A DNA stretch of 64,000 nt, from assembly GCF_004359215.1 (NCBI RefSeq), contig NW_027152062.1, positions 960,614 through 1,024,613 of the forward strand, written 5' to 3'. This DNA comes from Bremia lactucae. Its lineage: Eukaryota; Oomycota; Peronosporomycetes; Peronosporales; Peronosporaceae. A program made the translations under genes and the position numbers. The notes under the pieces are model-generated. The model saw nothing but the letters and a program-made list of their open reading frames with translations. It was not told where the DNA came from and ran no database searches. Below, in pieces: positions 42,313 to 52,892 of this stretch. Within the stretch, counting starts at the first letter, position 1. The number at the start of each line of letters is the position of its first letter.

Positions 42313-43439
42313 TCATCGTACTGTTAATCTTTTAACGTGTGGTGAAATCTCACTACGCGTTTCATTACTGTTATCGATACGCTTGTCGCTAGACGCACCG
42401 TCATCCTCGTTGGGGGGATGTCGCGCGCCTACGACCTCAAGCGTCTGGCGACGAATAAAGTTATTCGTCTTTCCATTGCACCCGTTAACGTTTATACGTC
42501 TGATGACACGCTCGCAGTCCAATAGGGCTCCAAGTGGCAGAGTTTGTGTCACTTTTAACTTTAAGGTGATGAGGGATACCTCATCGCCAGGCGCAGAGAC
42601 CCAAAATGACTGTGTGTCTGGAGCAACTTTTGTCAAAAGATTTGCAAATTCTCTTGAGGTTGCTATATCAGTAGGACGTTGCGCCCCTACTGACCCCGAC
42701 CGTTTTTTTTGCGGTCCGCTTCGCTTTTGCGATTTCTCAACAACGTCGGACCCGCGACCGTTGCTCTTTTTGGCATTCGGTCCATAATTACGTTCAGTAC
42801 CTCTCGGTACTGGGCGTGGAGCACTACACTCATGAGCGTAATGTCCTAACTTTGACAGCAATTGCATTTCTGCAATCGCTAATTGTTCGATAAGCGAGGT
42901 TAATCGCTTTTGACAAAAGAGAGGTCCATAGGTTCTGGACCTCCAAGCTTGTTTCGTCTTGAAGGACGATATGATGACAAACCAGCTTGAGCCTGTCACA
43001 AGCTTAAGTCCTCCTATTCCGCAACTGGTAATGCTTCTTCAAGCGTATCTAGTACCAAGCGGAACAGGTGGGTCTTTACGGGACCATCCGCAAGACCTTG
43101 CATGAACACCGTAATACACGTGTGTTCATGAATGTTTGCGATACAAATCGCTAAGAGTCGTATGTGCTGGGCATATGCGTGAACATCACGCTTGCCTTGC
43201 TTGAGTTTCAGAAGCTCTGAACGAGCTCTGAACTCAGCCCTTGGCGGTTCAAACGTCTGTTTGAGCCGGGCTTTAAAAGCCTCTAGCGTCTCAAAGACGT
43301 ATGGGTCGCGCAACTTAAGGCCCAATGCCCAAGTTTTGGCACAATCTGCCAGATTTGATTGAGCAAATCCGACTTGCATTTGCTCGTCAACGATGTGACG
43401 TGTCCTTATGGCATCGTCCGTCTCGACAAACCATCTCAA
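42313..43439 (-). pseudogene. Gypsy family B gag and protease
   Basis: Capsid frame 43439-43014: MRWFVETDDAIRTRHIVDEQ, FEPPRAEFRARSELLKLKQG, TVFMQGLADGPVKTHLFRL. The second frame 42999-42313 has a nucleocapsid knuckle remnant (GHYAHECSA; the first Cys is lost to a frameshift), a basic linker (RSGPQKKRSGS) and the protease loop GALLDCERVIRRINVNG with TNNFIRRQTLE after it. The retropepsin loop usually reads L-D-S/C-G-A-S-N-N-F-I-R-R, so about 12 codons seem inserted into it. Confidence 0.75.
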
Positions 43440-43854
43440 GAGGGAGTCTTCTTCGACTCCCCTATACTTTGAGATGTCAATCTTTTAAGTTTCGGGACGA
43501 CGCGTGTGCGTCATCTCAGGTACAGGGGTCTGTACCTGTTGTAACCTCAACAGTTCTGCCTATTGAGAGCCTTGCTGATTCAGCAAGGCTACCTTCTCCT
43601 TCATCTCGTCAAGTTCATGTTGTATGAACTTGCCGATGGCTGAATGGAGGGCATCTCTGTCCAAATTGGACAGCATTGCCAAGATTGCGTCGTTTCCTAC
43701 GGTCGAACTCATTCGTTCGACCGCACTCCTTTCAATGTCACTTAGAAAGGAGTAGCTTTCACGGGAACGTGATGCGTATTCCCACTATCATCTAACATCT
43801 CCATGTTAGATGTGGGATATGTGGTCCTTGGACGGACTACAAAGCGCTACCAGG
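43440..43854 (-). pseudogene. Gypsy family B gag N-terminus and leader
   Basis: Matches 27477-27764 almost base for base in its right part, including the AGCCTTGCTGATTCAGCAAG hairpin-like block. Ends in the primer-binding site TGGTAGCGCT (minus) at 43853. Confidence 0.75.
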
Positions 43855-44280
43855 TGTAACGGGGCACTACGACTTGCACTGCTTCAGTACAAGTCCACTT
43901 CGCACTGCTTCAGTTGCGAGTGGTGCCCTACGTTATTTCACGTACACTAGTACGTGCAGAGGAAGACTTCAGTTTAAGGCAACTAGCTTAATAAAATGAA
44001 AACCGTATTAATATAATTAAGTATCTCTTCTATCTATCTTGCAAATGCTAACTTAATTATAAACTAATACTAAACATGCAATTGAATTCTTTTCTTATAT
44101 TGTCTGTATCACTCTTTTGTTTACAGCTACAGCTGATTAGTCTGCGGAATAAGTAGATATAATGGTCTATACCTATTTATGGATAAGAATTCTCAACATT
44201 ACTATTTAAAGTAATATCCTCCATATATTATCTACCTTTTAGATAATATATTAATGAACAGCATTTAAGTGTTAACTTGG
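43855..44280 (-). repeat. LTR of Gypsy family B (5' LTR, outer end lost)
   Basis: TGTAACGGGGCACTAC through TTAAGTGTTAACTT; the last ~25 bp (CCCCGTTACA end) are replaced by unrelated sequence. Confidence 0.85.
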
Positions 44281-44414
44281 TGTCACTAACACTACTAGAA
44301 GTTACCAGGCGCAGTCTGCAACTCCTTGCATGGTGTCCAGAATGCTGTTTCTTGTAGGCCGACGGATTTGCTATGCATTGGTAGGTTGGGGTAGGGGTAA
44401 GGTTTGGTAGTGAG

Positions 44415-44832
44415 GTTAGGATCGGGATAGGGATTGATTTTGGAACAAGACATATTCAAATGCAGAAGGGACCCGCTGGGTGGATGTGTTACGCGCACCA
44501 ATGGCCTTCCTCTTGTCCTGATAGGTGGGGGACCTGGATTGTTGTGTTATTTTTTTTGCACTGAAGAGAGAATTGTTCTTTGGCGGTAAGTTAATTTCAA
44601 TGCTAGACACCAAATACTTGGCGTCGATGTTCACCAATGCAAGGTGTTGCTGTTGCTGCTGTTGTTGCCAGTGTTGGTGTTGTTGTTCGATTAATCCACC
44701 ACTGCATATCAAAATCTTCTTTGGTGGGGGCTGTGTTGTACTGAATGAGACGCTGAAATTATGTTGGCAGGAGATCTCTTACGTTCGTCTGTGCACGCCA
44801 GTGCAAGTATATTGTCCTATTGCTGTTGTTGC

Positions 44833-44877
<45 letters not shown>

Positions 44878-45240
44878 GTTGTTGTTGCTGTTGATGTTGT
44901 TGTTGTTGTTTTTGTTGAGGGATATTGGTACTAGCCGAAATTGCTTGCGCGCAATATCCAAGGCATGTTTCGATATTTTACGCCAGACTCCTTGCCACAC
45001 CGGATTGTTGTATGTAAATGTGTCGACGCATATAGAATGTGTAGCATTGCAAGTCCGTGTCATTTGGCTTTCGCAAGAATGTTCTGCCCAATTACAAGCA
45101 GTCAGTAAATCGCCAGTGCATTTACCAATACATTTCTTCAAAGTCGCGTGCATTCCTTCCACACGCGATGTGGTGGTATGGCTGTAGTGCGTTACTTGGT
45201 TAGTCCATACCGAAACAAATGTTGTGTGTGATGAGATATG
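44415..45240 (-). pseudogene. MULE transposase C-terminal part with Asn/Thr tract
   Basis: EGMHATLKKCIGKCTGDLLT (45160-45100) is the typical C-terminal MULE block after the catalytic core. DIARKQFRLVPISL follows, then a TTG-repeat encoding Asn/Thr runs (44817-44920), then QHWQQQQQQQHLALVNIDAK and SRSPTYQDKRK with the terminal PSAFEYV. The frame shifts at about 44780. Length and order agree with MULE transposases. Confidence 0.7.
44817..44920. repeat. TTG microsatellite (about 100 bp)
   Basis: A run of TTG units with a few TGC/GTGT interruptions, about 30 repeats. In minus sense it reads Asn/Thr (AAC/ACA) runs within the MULE transposase. A smaller TTG/TGC cluster is at 44645-44690. Confidence 0.95.
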
Positions 45241-45289
45241 ACAGCGACAAACAGGAAAACATGTTAGAAATTAAACTCCGTAAAGGAGT

Positions 45290-45605
45290 TGAGTTGTAAA
45301 GAGCTCCTGGATTAAAACAGGGCAAGCATCACCTTCACGCTTATGCCCAGCATACACGATGCCTTGTCAATCGTATCGTGAGTAAATTCTATGATGAACA
45401 AACACATGCTACTGTGTTTATTAAAGGGACGGCCCCTTGAACAAGTGACGCTAGATCAAGCGATCTCTGTAGCGAAACAGGAGGACTTTAGCTTGAAATA
45501 GGCTTTCGTCCGAAGTGGTGCTTATCATCCATCGAGACGGCGAGAGGTCGGAGGTCTAGAAACCCATGGATATCTGGTATGTAGAGAGCTAGAAACCTAG
45601 TTTTA
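45290..45605 (+). pseudogene. Gypsy gag fragment nested in the MULE
   Basis: Matches 35380-35700 (HAYAQHTRCLVNRIVS-like, with CTTGAAATAGGCTTTCGTCC at its end). Same orientation as the 35290-35611 gag. No LTRs adjoin it. Confidence 0.65.
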
Positions 45606-45609
45606 CTAG

Positions 45610-46780
45610 CTAAAGCGTTTCCTCATTGTATATGCTAATCTTCTCTTTGTGAATGAGCCACGTTTGCTCGAAATAACGCATCACACGTGGCGAGTAATAA
45701 CCGCGCAACTTTTCAAATGCTGCTGTGTAATCTTCCATTGATGATGATAAATTGAGGTTTTTCCAATCAGTTAAAAAAAAACTCACCCCAGCTCTCTCCT
45801 GCTGGTATATATCGCGATTGTTCTGCAGGTTAGCAACAAGATTATTCCGGATATGCCATTGGCAGAGAAGGTTTTCCTGCCTGGGAACACTAATCGTTTA
45901 GCATTTAAAGACAAAGTCCCCGATCGGTAATAAAAACGCTGCGATTAAATGAAAATAAATGAAGGTCGTTGCAAGAAATTGATTGTACTGCATCCAATGC
46001 CCCTGAATAGTCCTGCTCAGTCTCTCCTGTTAAAAATAATATAGAAGCGTAAATGAATGGTCGGTTGTTGAAATTCCAACTCCATGGAGCAAGTGTAGTC
46101 GAAAGCGGTTGGTCTTGTATGTGCAGTTTAGAAGCCAGACTTTGTTTGCACAGAAAGGCTGGCATACCTCTTTGGCTGACTTAGGAAGGACAAGGAGAGC
46201 AGTGAGCTGATTGTTATCATTTCTTCGAATTCGATAAAAGCAAGGACGTAGACTCATTGAAAAAATATCCAGAAGGGCCTCCAGGGGTCTGCATCCTGAA
46301 AGCTCGTTGCGTCGCCTCGTTTGGGTGATGTTATCGAGGTCTTTTGGCGTAGTCCAGAATGCCTCGTTGTTTTGCCAAAGTGTTGAAATGATCATTCTTC
46401 GAGGTATAGCAGCGTTTTGGAGTTGAAACTTGCTGGAGCTCGATCTCAGCAAGTCGACGTAGAGAAGGGTAGGTACTAAAATGGACAAAAATATAGTTGT
46501 GGTGGTCATTGTTCAGAACTACTTTTCACGGCCCTTGAACAACCCTGAGGGTAGCTTGAAAAGGACAATTGCAACACGCGTAGCTGTTTTACTTGCATTC
46601 TCAGGACGTTCAGATCCTGGTGGCTACCTGCATGATCGCACTGAAAAACCTTTAAATTAACAGCATTCTCCGGACTTTTGTCCACTTTATTTGATCGTGC
46701 TACTTTAAAGGAAATCCGTCCTTAAGCGCGGCAGCCTTCAATGCTTACTCTTGGAATTCCATGGAGTCCCATGTCTCGTT
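45610..46780 (-). pseudogene. MULE transposase, DNA-binding part and core
   Basis: Blocks in order on minus: CDHAGSHQDLN (zinc-type DNA-binding region), RRRNELSGCRPLEALLDIF, YRIRRNDNNQLTALLVLPKS, VWLLNCTYKTNRF (position of the first catalytic Asp of the MULE core, here Asn), FLTGETEQDYSGALDAV, VFITDRGLCL (second catalytic Asp), CQWHIRNNLVANLQ-like residues in another frame, and DYTAAFEKLRGYYSP. Frameshifts near 46170 and 45900. Confidence 0.8.
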
Positions 46781-46810
46781 AAAAGGGCTGTTTTTTATTG
46801 ACTTCTACTG

Positions 46811-49040
46811 TGTAACGGGACACTGCCGACTTGTACTGCTTCTGAATGGCGTAAGCCATTCCGGAAGAATGGTGTATGCGTTGTAGACGCATGCACCGAA
46901 TTGCTGATGGCGAATTCGACCATCGGTAAAAACTCGCTCCAATTTGGATACGATTGAACGTAACCTCGAAGTATCTCTTCGTGGACGCGATTTACGCGTT
47001 CCGTCTGACCATCTGTCTCTGGATGATCAGAAGTTGACATAGTCAGCCGTGTTCCGAGAGATCGACTCACGGATTGCCAAAAACTCCGCCCTGAACCGTG
47101 GAGTTGAATACCGTGTCTATAAAGACAAGGGCATAACCCGGAGCTGTGGTTGACGCTGGTACTGCAGCAAGATGTACCATCTTGCTGAATCTGTCTACAA
47201 AAAAAACGCGGATTTTTCCATTTTTTGTGTTCGTCTTCGGGAAATTTGAAAACAAAGTCCTGAGATACGGACTGCCAACATTCTGCCGGAAGTGATAGAG
47301 ATTAGAGAGGTGCACAAGAAGAAGCGCTAGGCTCCACCTGTTGACACACCTTGCGAGCACGAATTTACTTGCGCACGAACTGATACTGACGATGCCAGTA
47401 AAAGTCGCGACTTACTGTGATAAACCTTTTTCTCACGTCCACGATGCTCAGTTGCTGGAGCATCGTGACATTTATACATGATGCGCAAGCGCAAATCCTT
47501 GTGATTTGGGACGACGACAAGTGAAGTGTATCCGGCAACGGCTATGTAGTACACTAAGCTGTTGCGTGTTGTGTATCGATCGGATGACGATCGATGTAAA
47601 GCCGCTAAATCTAAAAATATTTATTGGACGGTTTTATTCGATAATTTGTTAAACGCAGAAAGCCGAACTTTCCGTGTTGTCATCCAACAAGGTTGATGAC
47701 GGAACACTTGAAATGAGTGTTGCAACAATAGAATTATTTTCACTGTTGGAATGCGCAGCCGGCTCGAAATCGGGTCGGCGTGATAACGCATCAGTGACGA
47801 CATCAAGTTGTACTGGTTTATACTCCACGATTAAATTATACTCCGCGAAGAAGGATAGCCACATCGCCATTCCTTGTGAAAGGTGTGGGCTGTTTACGGC
47901 CGTGCGTAATTTTGCATGGTCCGTATATACGATGAACTGTCTATCTCCTAGGAGATAGACCCTAAATTTAGCCAATGCATATTTCATGGCAAGGAGTTCC
48001 TTGTCATGCACTGGGTAAGTGCGTTCAGGGTTGCAGCTGACGCGATTGGTAATAGACGACGCGCTCCGCGCCGTCTGTATCGTATTGCATTGACGCGCAG
48101 CCGACTGCGAAATCGCTGGCGTCACAGACCACATGGAATGGTCTGTCTTGATCTGCAATCGCCAAGATGGGCGATTGCATCAAGCTTTGCTTGATATCTT
48201 CAAACGAACGCTCACAATCAGCGTTCCATAACCATTTCTCGTCTTTTTTCAAGAGACGAGAGAGATGTACTGTCATCTCTGCATAATTGCGAGAGTACGT
48301 GTGCAAGTACGCTGCTAAATCAAGGAACTTTAGAAGTCCCTTGACATCGACTGGAACTGGCCAGTCGGTGATTGCCTTGATCATTTCGGGATCAGGGCGA
48401 ACGCCGTGTTCCCGACGATGCACCCAAGAAGTGGTACTTCATTTGCAGCGAATATACACTTCTTGAGATTTGCATACAACTTGTGCTTTCGCATAAGTGT
48501 AAGAACCTGACGAACTGGAGTTTTATGAATTTCCACGTCCGTCTTACCGTCCATGACCCGGCTATGGACGAATACATCGTCAAAATAACTCGGTGCGAAT
48601 TCTCGCACCGGTCTCAATAGATTCGTTTCACATCTGTTAAATGTTGCAGGGGCGTTACTTAGCCCCTGAGGCACCACTAGCCATTCTTAGAGCATCCCAC
48701 TGGGAATGCTCACTGCTGTGTACGGGATGTCCCGTTCACGCATAAGGATTTGATGGAACCCATTTATCAGATCCATAGACGAAAAGATAGTACTCTTAGA
48801 CATACCATCTATCATAACGTCTTTTCTAGGTATCGGCGTTTGAGCCGGTACTGTTGCAGCATTCAGTTTGTTGAATGCGTGCACTATCCGCCACCCTGCT
48901 GTGGCCTTTCGCACACAGAAGGTCGGAGAGCTATGTGGGGAGGTTGACTCCCTTACATGGCCCGCTTTTACGCGACCGGTAAAGAATTTATCGATCGCAA
49001 GTACTTCTTCACGTGGCAGTGGCCACTGCTTCACTGACAC
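46811..49040 (-). pseudogene. Gypsy pol: RT, RNase H, integrase (best preserved in the window)
   Basis: 49040-48687: RT N-terminal half, open for 117 codons (SPHSSPTFCVRKATAGWRIV, AQTPIPRKDVMIDGMSKST, FSSMDLINGFHQILMRE). 48677-48381: FAPSYFDDVFVHSR and the connection region. 48423-47649: rest of RT and RNase H (LAAYLHTYSRNYAEMTVHLS, AEYNLIVEYKPVQLDVVTDA). 47554-47327: integrase zinc module (KCHDAPATEHRGREKK). 47360-46795: integrase core (FFVDRFSKMVHLAAVP, LTMSTSDHPETDGQTERVNR). Frameshifts near 48690, 48420, 47650, 47340 and 47070. Its end (46811-46842) is only 30 bp of a family B LTR. Confidence 0.85.
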
Positions 49041-49130
49041 AGTACTTCGAGCCCGGTTTGAGCTCGATCTAATGTCGAGTGCCTTAATCCATAGGCAACT
49101 CGCATGGAACTATCTAGGGAATACAAGGAC

Positions 49131-49720
49131 TCGCTCGAGCAAAAAAAAAGTTTAGCTCTTGCTCATCACGCATTAGCACTAAGGTCAATGCGAAAGATAC
49201 TAATGTTGATTTAATTTACATTGAGGTGGACAAACTCAGTAATAACAATAATGTTATTACTGACTTTAATAACGATGCTGAAAGACTTAACATCAAAAAG
49301 AAAATTATTAATGAGAACGATAATACTCTTAATAACGAATAGATTTAAATACCGCAGTGCGAGCCGGTCGCACTGAAAACAAAAAAAGAGATAGCAGGTA
49401 ATTTTTTTTGGCTTGAGAAGCATGGGTCCGTCTTGTACAGGAGTCCATCGCTGATGCGGTGGACCAACAGAAACGGAAGACAACATACCATCAATTAATT
49501 CTAATAACCCAGTCGTACTGTCTACGGTTGACCTTCTGAAACATGTCGTGATGAAGGCAGTGATAAATTACTGCCCAGGTATATTGGGCCGTTTTGTGTT
49601 CTACATCGCTGCCTCGTGGTATGCGTGCGCGCATCCTACGTTTTATGTTGGGTATCTATGGGTACGAGGCTTCTTCCAATTCCGGGTTACACCGGAACGG
49701 TCGAGGGCATCGCCAAAGCC
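49131..49720 (+). pseudogene. Gypsy integrase C-terminal region
   Basis: Plus-strand. LISTEVDKLSN-like acidic linker, then EKHGSVLYRSPSLMRWTNRN (out-of-frame version of the AVVRFVQDSI block), then the chromo-like end with HPTFYVGYLWVRGF (49635-49675). It ends where the antisense ORF (to 49640) begins to overlap it. Confidence 0.65.
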
Positions 49721-51352
49721 TGATGGTTTCGAGCCAAAGCCTTGTTGTCTCGGAACATAGTCTGATTCTCTTGAACCAGACGATCCACTCTTTCCTTCAA
49801 GGAAGAGATCTTCTGACGAGCTGTCACCAGCTCGTTTTGAAGGGACTGACATGTCCTCTTGTTCGCCATTTGTTCAGTCGCAACCTGCGCACAATTTTTC
49901 ATATGGTCACGAAACACATTGTCGACAGTCACCGCTAACTCGCTGCGATGGGCTCGCTCGTGATCAAGATCCTCCTTTAGATAATAAGAGGAGTGGTCCA
50001 ATCACGATGTTGATTCGGGCTCGTCAAATGAGTCGATCCCGATTCCCCCCCCTCCACATCCGTTGACAAATTCGAGTGATGAGAAGCATTTTCATGTTGA
50101 AAGCTTCTTGAACCGCCGTGAGGTAAAGGGGGTTCGAACGAGTCATCTCGTTCGTTGGCGAGGGTATCCACCCTCGCATGATAGTTAGGAACCTCGTTCC
50201 CAACTGATGTTGGACGGGTCTCGTCTTGCAGTACGATGAGAACATCCGCCTCGACAGAGAGTCCATCAAGAACGAACGTTTCCCGCGCTCGTAATAGTAT
50301 TGAAGGTTCTCAATCCCTTGATGCATCTTGTTAGATGAGCGTCCTCAAATGAGAATCTTTAAGGGAATATTTCTTTGCTCTCTACCTCAAGCTTTGGGGT
50401 ACATGCTTCTTTAGAGGCATGACCTGCCCCTTTAAAACAGCATTGACATGAGTCCCCCCACGAAAGGCAAGGAATTCCTGCCTGTCTAGACAAACGTTGT
50501 AGCTTATAGTGTGCACCGACTACGGTCCGTTTCTCGAACCGTTCACGGAGAGCATTTAGCTTGTCAGGCCTATGTTTTGCATATTGAGCACAAAGGCTGT
50601 CCAAGCTTGGAGCAAAGGTTTGCATCCTTCCCCCGCATAGAAGAGTACTACCGATGCCGATAAAGAATTCCGTCTCATTCTCACCAGTGAAGCCTGGCTG
50701 AGTCAAATAACGGAATGTGATATCGATCGTTGTCATACCAGACCAACGAATTAGGTTATTCTTCGAGGGGAAACTATGTCTATTTTCAGGAGCGAGCCGC
50801 AACGTTTTGCGATTCCTCTCTTGATGGCGCATGTTAACGTTAACTTGGCCCTTGAAGCAATCCCTAGAATCACTCCTTTCCTGGCGTATGCAAACTAGCA
50901 CCACCAGTAACACTCTTCCCTACAGATCACTTAGTTTCTAGTGACGTATACTTAGTCACCAGAGTGATCATCGCCCACGAAGTCACCATCCGATGACTCC
51001 CCACCAAACTCGTCATCACCTCTTAGGTTGTCACATTAGAAACCAAAGGTTTAACGGACTCGTCCTTAGGTGATCCGGCGGCATTTACAGTAGCCACTGA
51101 GTCGGGCGGTGCCGGTGACTTGGTCCAGTCACCTACAATTGGTGTAGCAGGTGACTTGTCACCGTCACCTGCAATTATATTATCAGATGACATATCTCAG
51201 TCACCTTCAATTGGGGTAGGAGGTTACGTATTCCACACAGTCGACGCATTAGCGTCTACTTAAACATTTGCAATACTAACAGCTGCACTAATCCGTGCAG
51301 CTGCCAGCTTTGCGGCCTCACGGGCCACGCGCACAGACTTGTTTGTCGCCAT
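49640..51352 (-). pseudogene. Antisense ORF of Gypsy family D, copy 4 (most complete)
   Basis: Starts at ATG 51352 (MATNKSVRVAREAAKLAAAR), 144 bp inside the 3' LTR, and reads toward pol. After a stop at about 51262 comes a repeat-rich acidic part (SPATPIVGDWTKSPAPPDS, about 51180-51120). The 185-codon frame 50913-50359 follows (NLIRWSGMTTIDITFRYLTQ, FEKRTVVGAHYKLQRLSRQA, GIPCLSWGDSCQCCFKGAGH). Then IENLQYYYERGKRSFLMDSL (50315-50255), LANERDDSFEPPLPHGGSRS (50165-50105), and a coiled-coil end (ARQKISSLKERVDRLVQENQ, 49830-49770). In all about 570 codons with some five frame breaks. No recognised domain. It is antisense to gag-pol, and its end meets the pol end. Confidence 0.65.
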
Positions 51353-51496
51353 GTTGATCTCGGTCAAAATCAATAAGGCAAATAATAACGGTATTTTGAT
51401 TAAAATCAATAATGCAAAATTACACGGAAAGACATAATAGTATTTCCGGTCACCCTACATCAGTCGCAATAGTGACTGTTAGTTAAGGTGGGGTGA

Positions 51497-51978
51497 TGAA
51501 ATGGGGTGTCTCGTTTCATAGGTATTATTTCCTATAAGAGGAAATAAACAAAGAAATACGAAATTATATCTTCATTAATTTTAACTTAAATAGTACTCAT
51601 ATTACCAAATTTGGTAATTGATACAATAAAACATTAGGTCTATTGATCGGTTGATTTAAGTCTAAATCAGTCCAGTCAATCATTATAAGACAAGGATAGT
51701 GTGGATCGCAAGGACGCGACATCCTTAGTTAAATATTAATATAATACGTTCAGAAGTAGATAGATGATCGTTACTTAGGAAACTAAATACATTAATACAG
51801 CTTTACTATTCTCTATTGATAAGCCTTAGTCTAGACCTGTAAGCTAAAGACCCTAAGATCCATAGAAACCTTCCTCTGTAACTTTGTGTACGTGTAATTT
51901 CGAGGCATCTCACCTACATTGTAATCAGTGTAAGGTTAACTAGTACTGATCAGTACTATTGAAAGGTGCCCCGTTACA
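51497..51978 (+). repeat. LTR of Gypsy family D (3' LTR)
   Basis: 482 bp from TGAAATGGGGTGTC to GGTGCCCCGTTACA, with a polypurine tract directly upstream. Aligns with 33909-34343 and, at its end, with 14270-14420. Confidence 0.85.
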
Positions 51979-52109
51979 CAAGTGGTGGGTCTAATTACTT
52001 CACTTGTGTGGGGCAACTTTCATTGCGAATAGGTGCGAATCCAGCGTGGGAAATGCGTCGTCTGTGTACGTGCTACATGTGATGCTCACTCACAGGCTTC
52101 ACCACCGAG

Positions 52110-52500
52110 CTAAGAAGTTGTCATCACCACTTTTGTTGTTCTGTTAGGATCATGGCAGGGGTATGGCCATTTCCATATGTTTCGATCCAAACAAGGAGAT
52201 TTTCTCTCTCTTGTCCTCATATGTCTCAACACTGACAACAAGAGGGCAAGCCTTAGGCTCCTGATCAGGTACAGGAATTTACCGAGTTGCATAAATGCTG
52301 CTAAGTGGTCCGATATAGAAAGATTCATGTTGCAGAAAGGCTTTAAGCCTTGCAACAAGAACCTTTGGGCCCTGAAAAGGATGTGATCTCTACGATCCAG
52401 CCCAAACAAATTTGTAAGGTTATCAAACGCTACGCGTTTCACCCCTAAAAGTTTGAGAAATGGATCTATGTCAGCAGACGCTCGGACTTATAAAGACTCA
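52110..52500 (-). pseudogene. Gypsy family C gag N-terminal fragment, copy 2
   Basis: 52442-52110 aligns with 5503-5255: DNLTNLFGLDRRDHILFRAQ against KTLFGLAHVEFIISQ, and LGKFLYLIRS against MPTRYISVPDS. Truncated after the region at 52110. Confidence 0.65.
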
Positions 52501-52509
52501 GGCGTAGAT

Positions 52510-52690
52510 TGGCGAATCGGACTTAATTCATTAAGATTATACGAAAAACTAAACTTTAATTAAAATTTAAAATGTGGAACCTTACCTTAATTCCACCAGA
52601 TCTCTATCTGGTGGCTACTACTCGTATTTCGTATCACCTACATAAAAATGGGATTGTTTTAGCCAATCAGAAGCCTTACTTATTGCGCTC
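52510..52690 (-). repeat. Decayed Gypsy family C LTR piece
   Basis: CCACCAGATCTCTATCTGGTG (in the 20-nt core CCAGATCTCTATCTGG) and flanks align with 5860-5960 of the family C LTR (CCGCCAGATTTATATCTGGC). The primer-binding region and LTR start are deleted. Confidence 0.55.
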
Positions 52691-52892
52691 CGCATATTTT
52701 TTTTCACGATAAAAAAACATCGTTTTGAATCGGGCTGGGTCAAGTTGATCTACTCTCCATATCCTTCTTTTTGACTTGTAAACAAGCGGGTCCTACGAAT
52801 TATTATCAATCACAATACATTCTCTATATCACACTCAATTTCTACTTTCTTCCTTGTCAGGCTGTTCTACAATGCTTCCACCACACCACCCA

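Larger units (their letters stand above)
39223..44280 (-). mobile_element. Ty3/Gypsy family B element, LTR to LTR, with assembly gap
   Basis: Minus-strand order from the 5' LTR (43855-44280): gag N-terminus, capsid and nucleocapsid (43854-42313), protease and linker, RT (to 40542), 100-N gap, antisense ORF (40441-39796 on plus), polypurine tract, 3' LTR. RNase H and integrase would fall in the gap or are deleted. It is the most complete family B copy in the window. Confidence 0.85.
44295..46780 (-). mobile_element. FAR1-type MULE transposase gene remnant, with nested gag piece
   Basis: Minus-strand MULE: DNA-binding start (about 46760-46510), core (46509-45610), a plus-strand Gypsy gag piece inserted at about 45290-45600, then the transposase C-terminus (45240-44415). 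The C-terminal pattern PSAFEYV (about 44490) marks the end of this transposase type. Terminal repeats were not identified. Confidence 0.75.
49131..51978 (+). mobile_element. Ty3/Gypsy family D element, 3' part with 3' LTR
   Basis: Plus-strand: integrase end, antisense ORF region, polypurine tract GTTAAGGTGGGGTGA (51482-51496), 3' LTR 51497-51978. This copy gives the cleanest view of the 3' structure of the family. Confidence 0.8.

Noticed and set aside
44387..44450. G-rich GGGGTAGGGGTAAGG-like stretch as an interstitial telomere repeat
   Set aside because: Units are irregular and do not repeat as TTTAGGG; too short and imperfect.
44525..45187. 220-codon plus-strand frame with Cys, Val and Leu runs
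   Set aside because: It is the other strand of the MULE C-terminus and the TTG microsatellite. The Val/Leu run is a translation of the simple repeat, and minus-strand homology explains the region.
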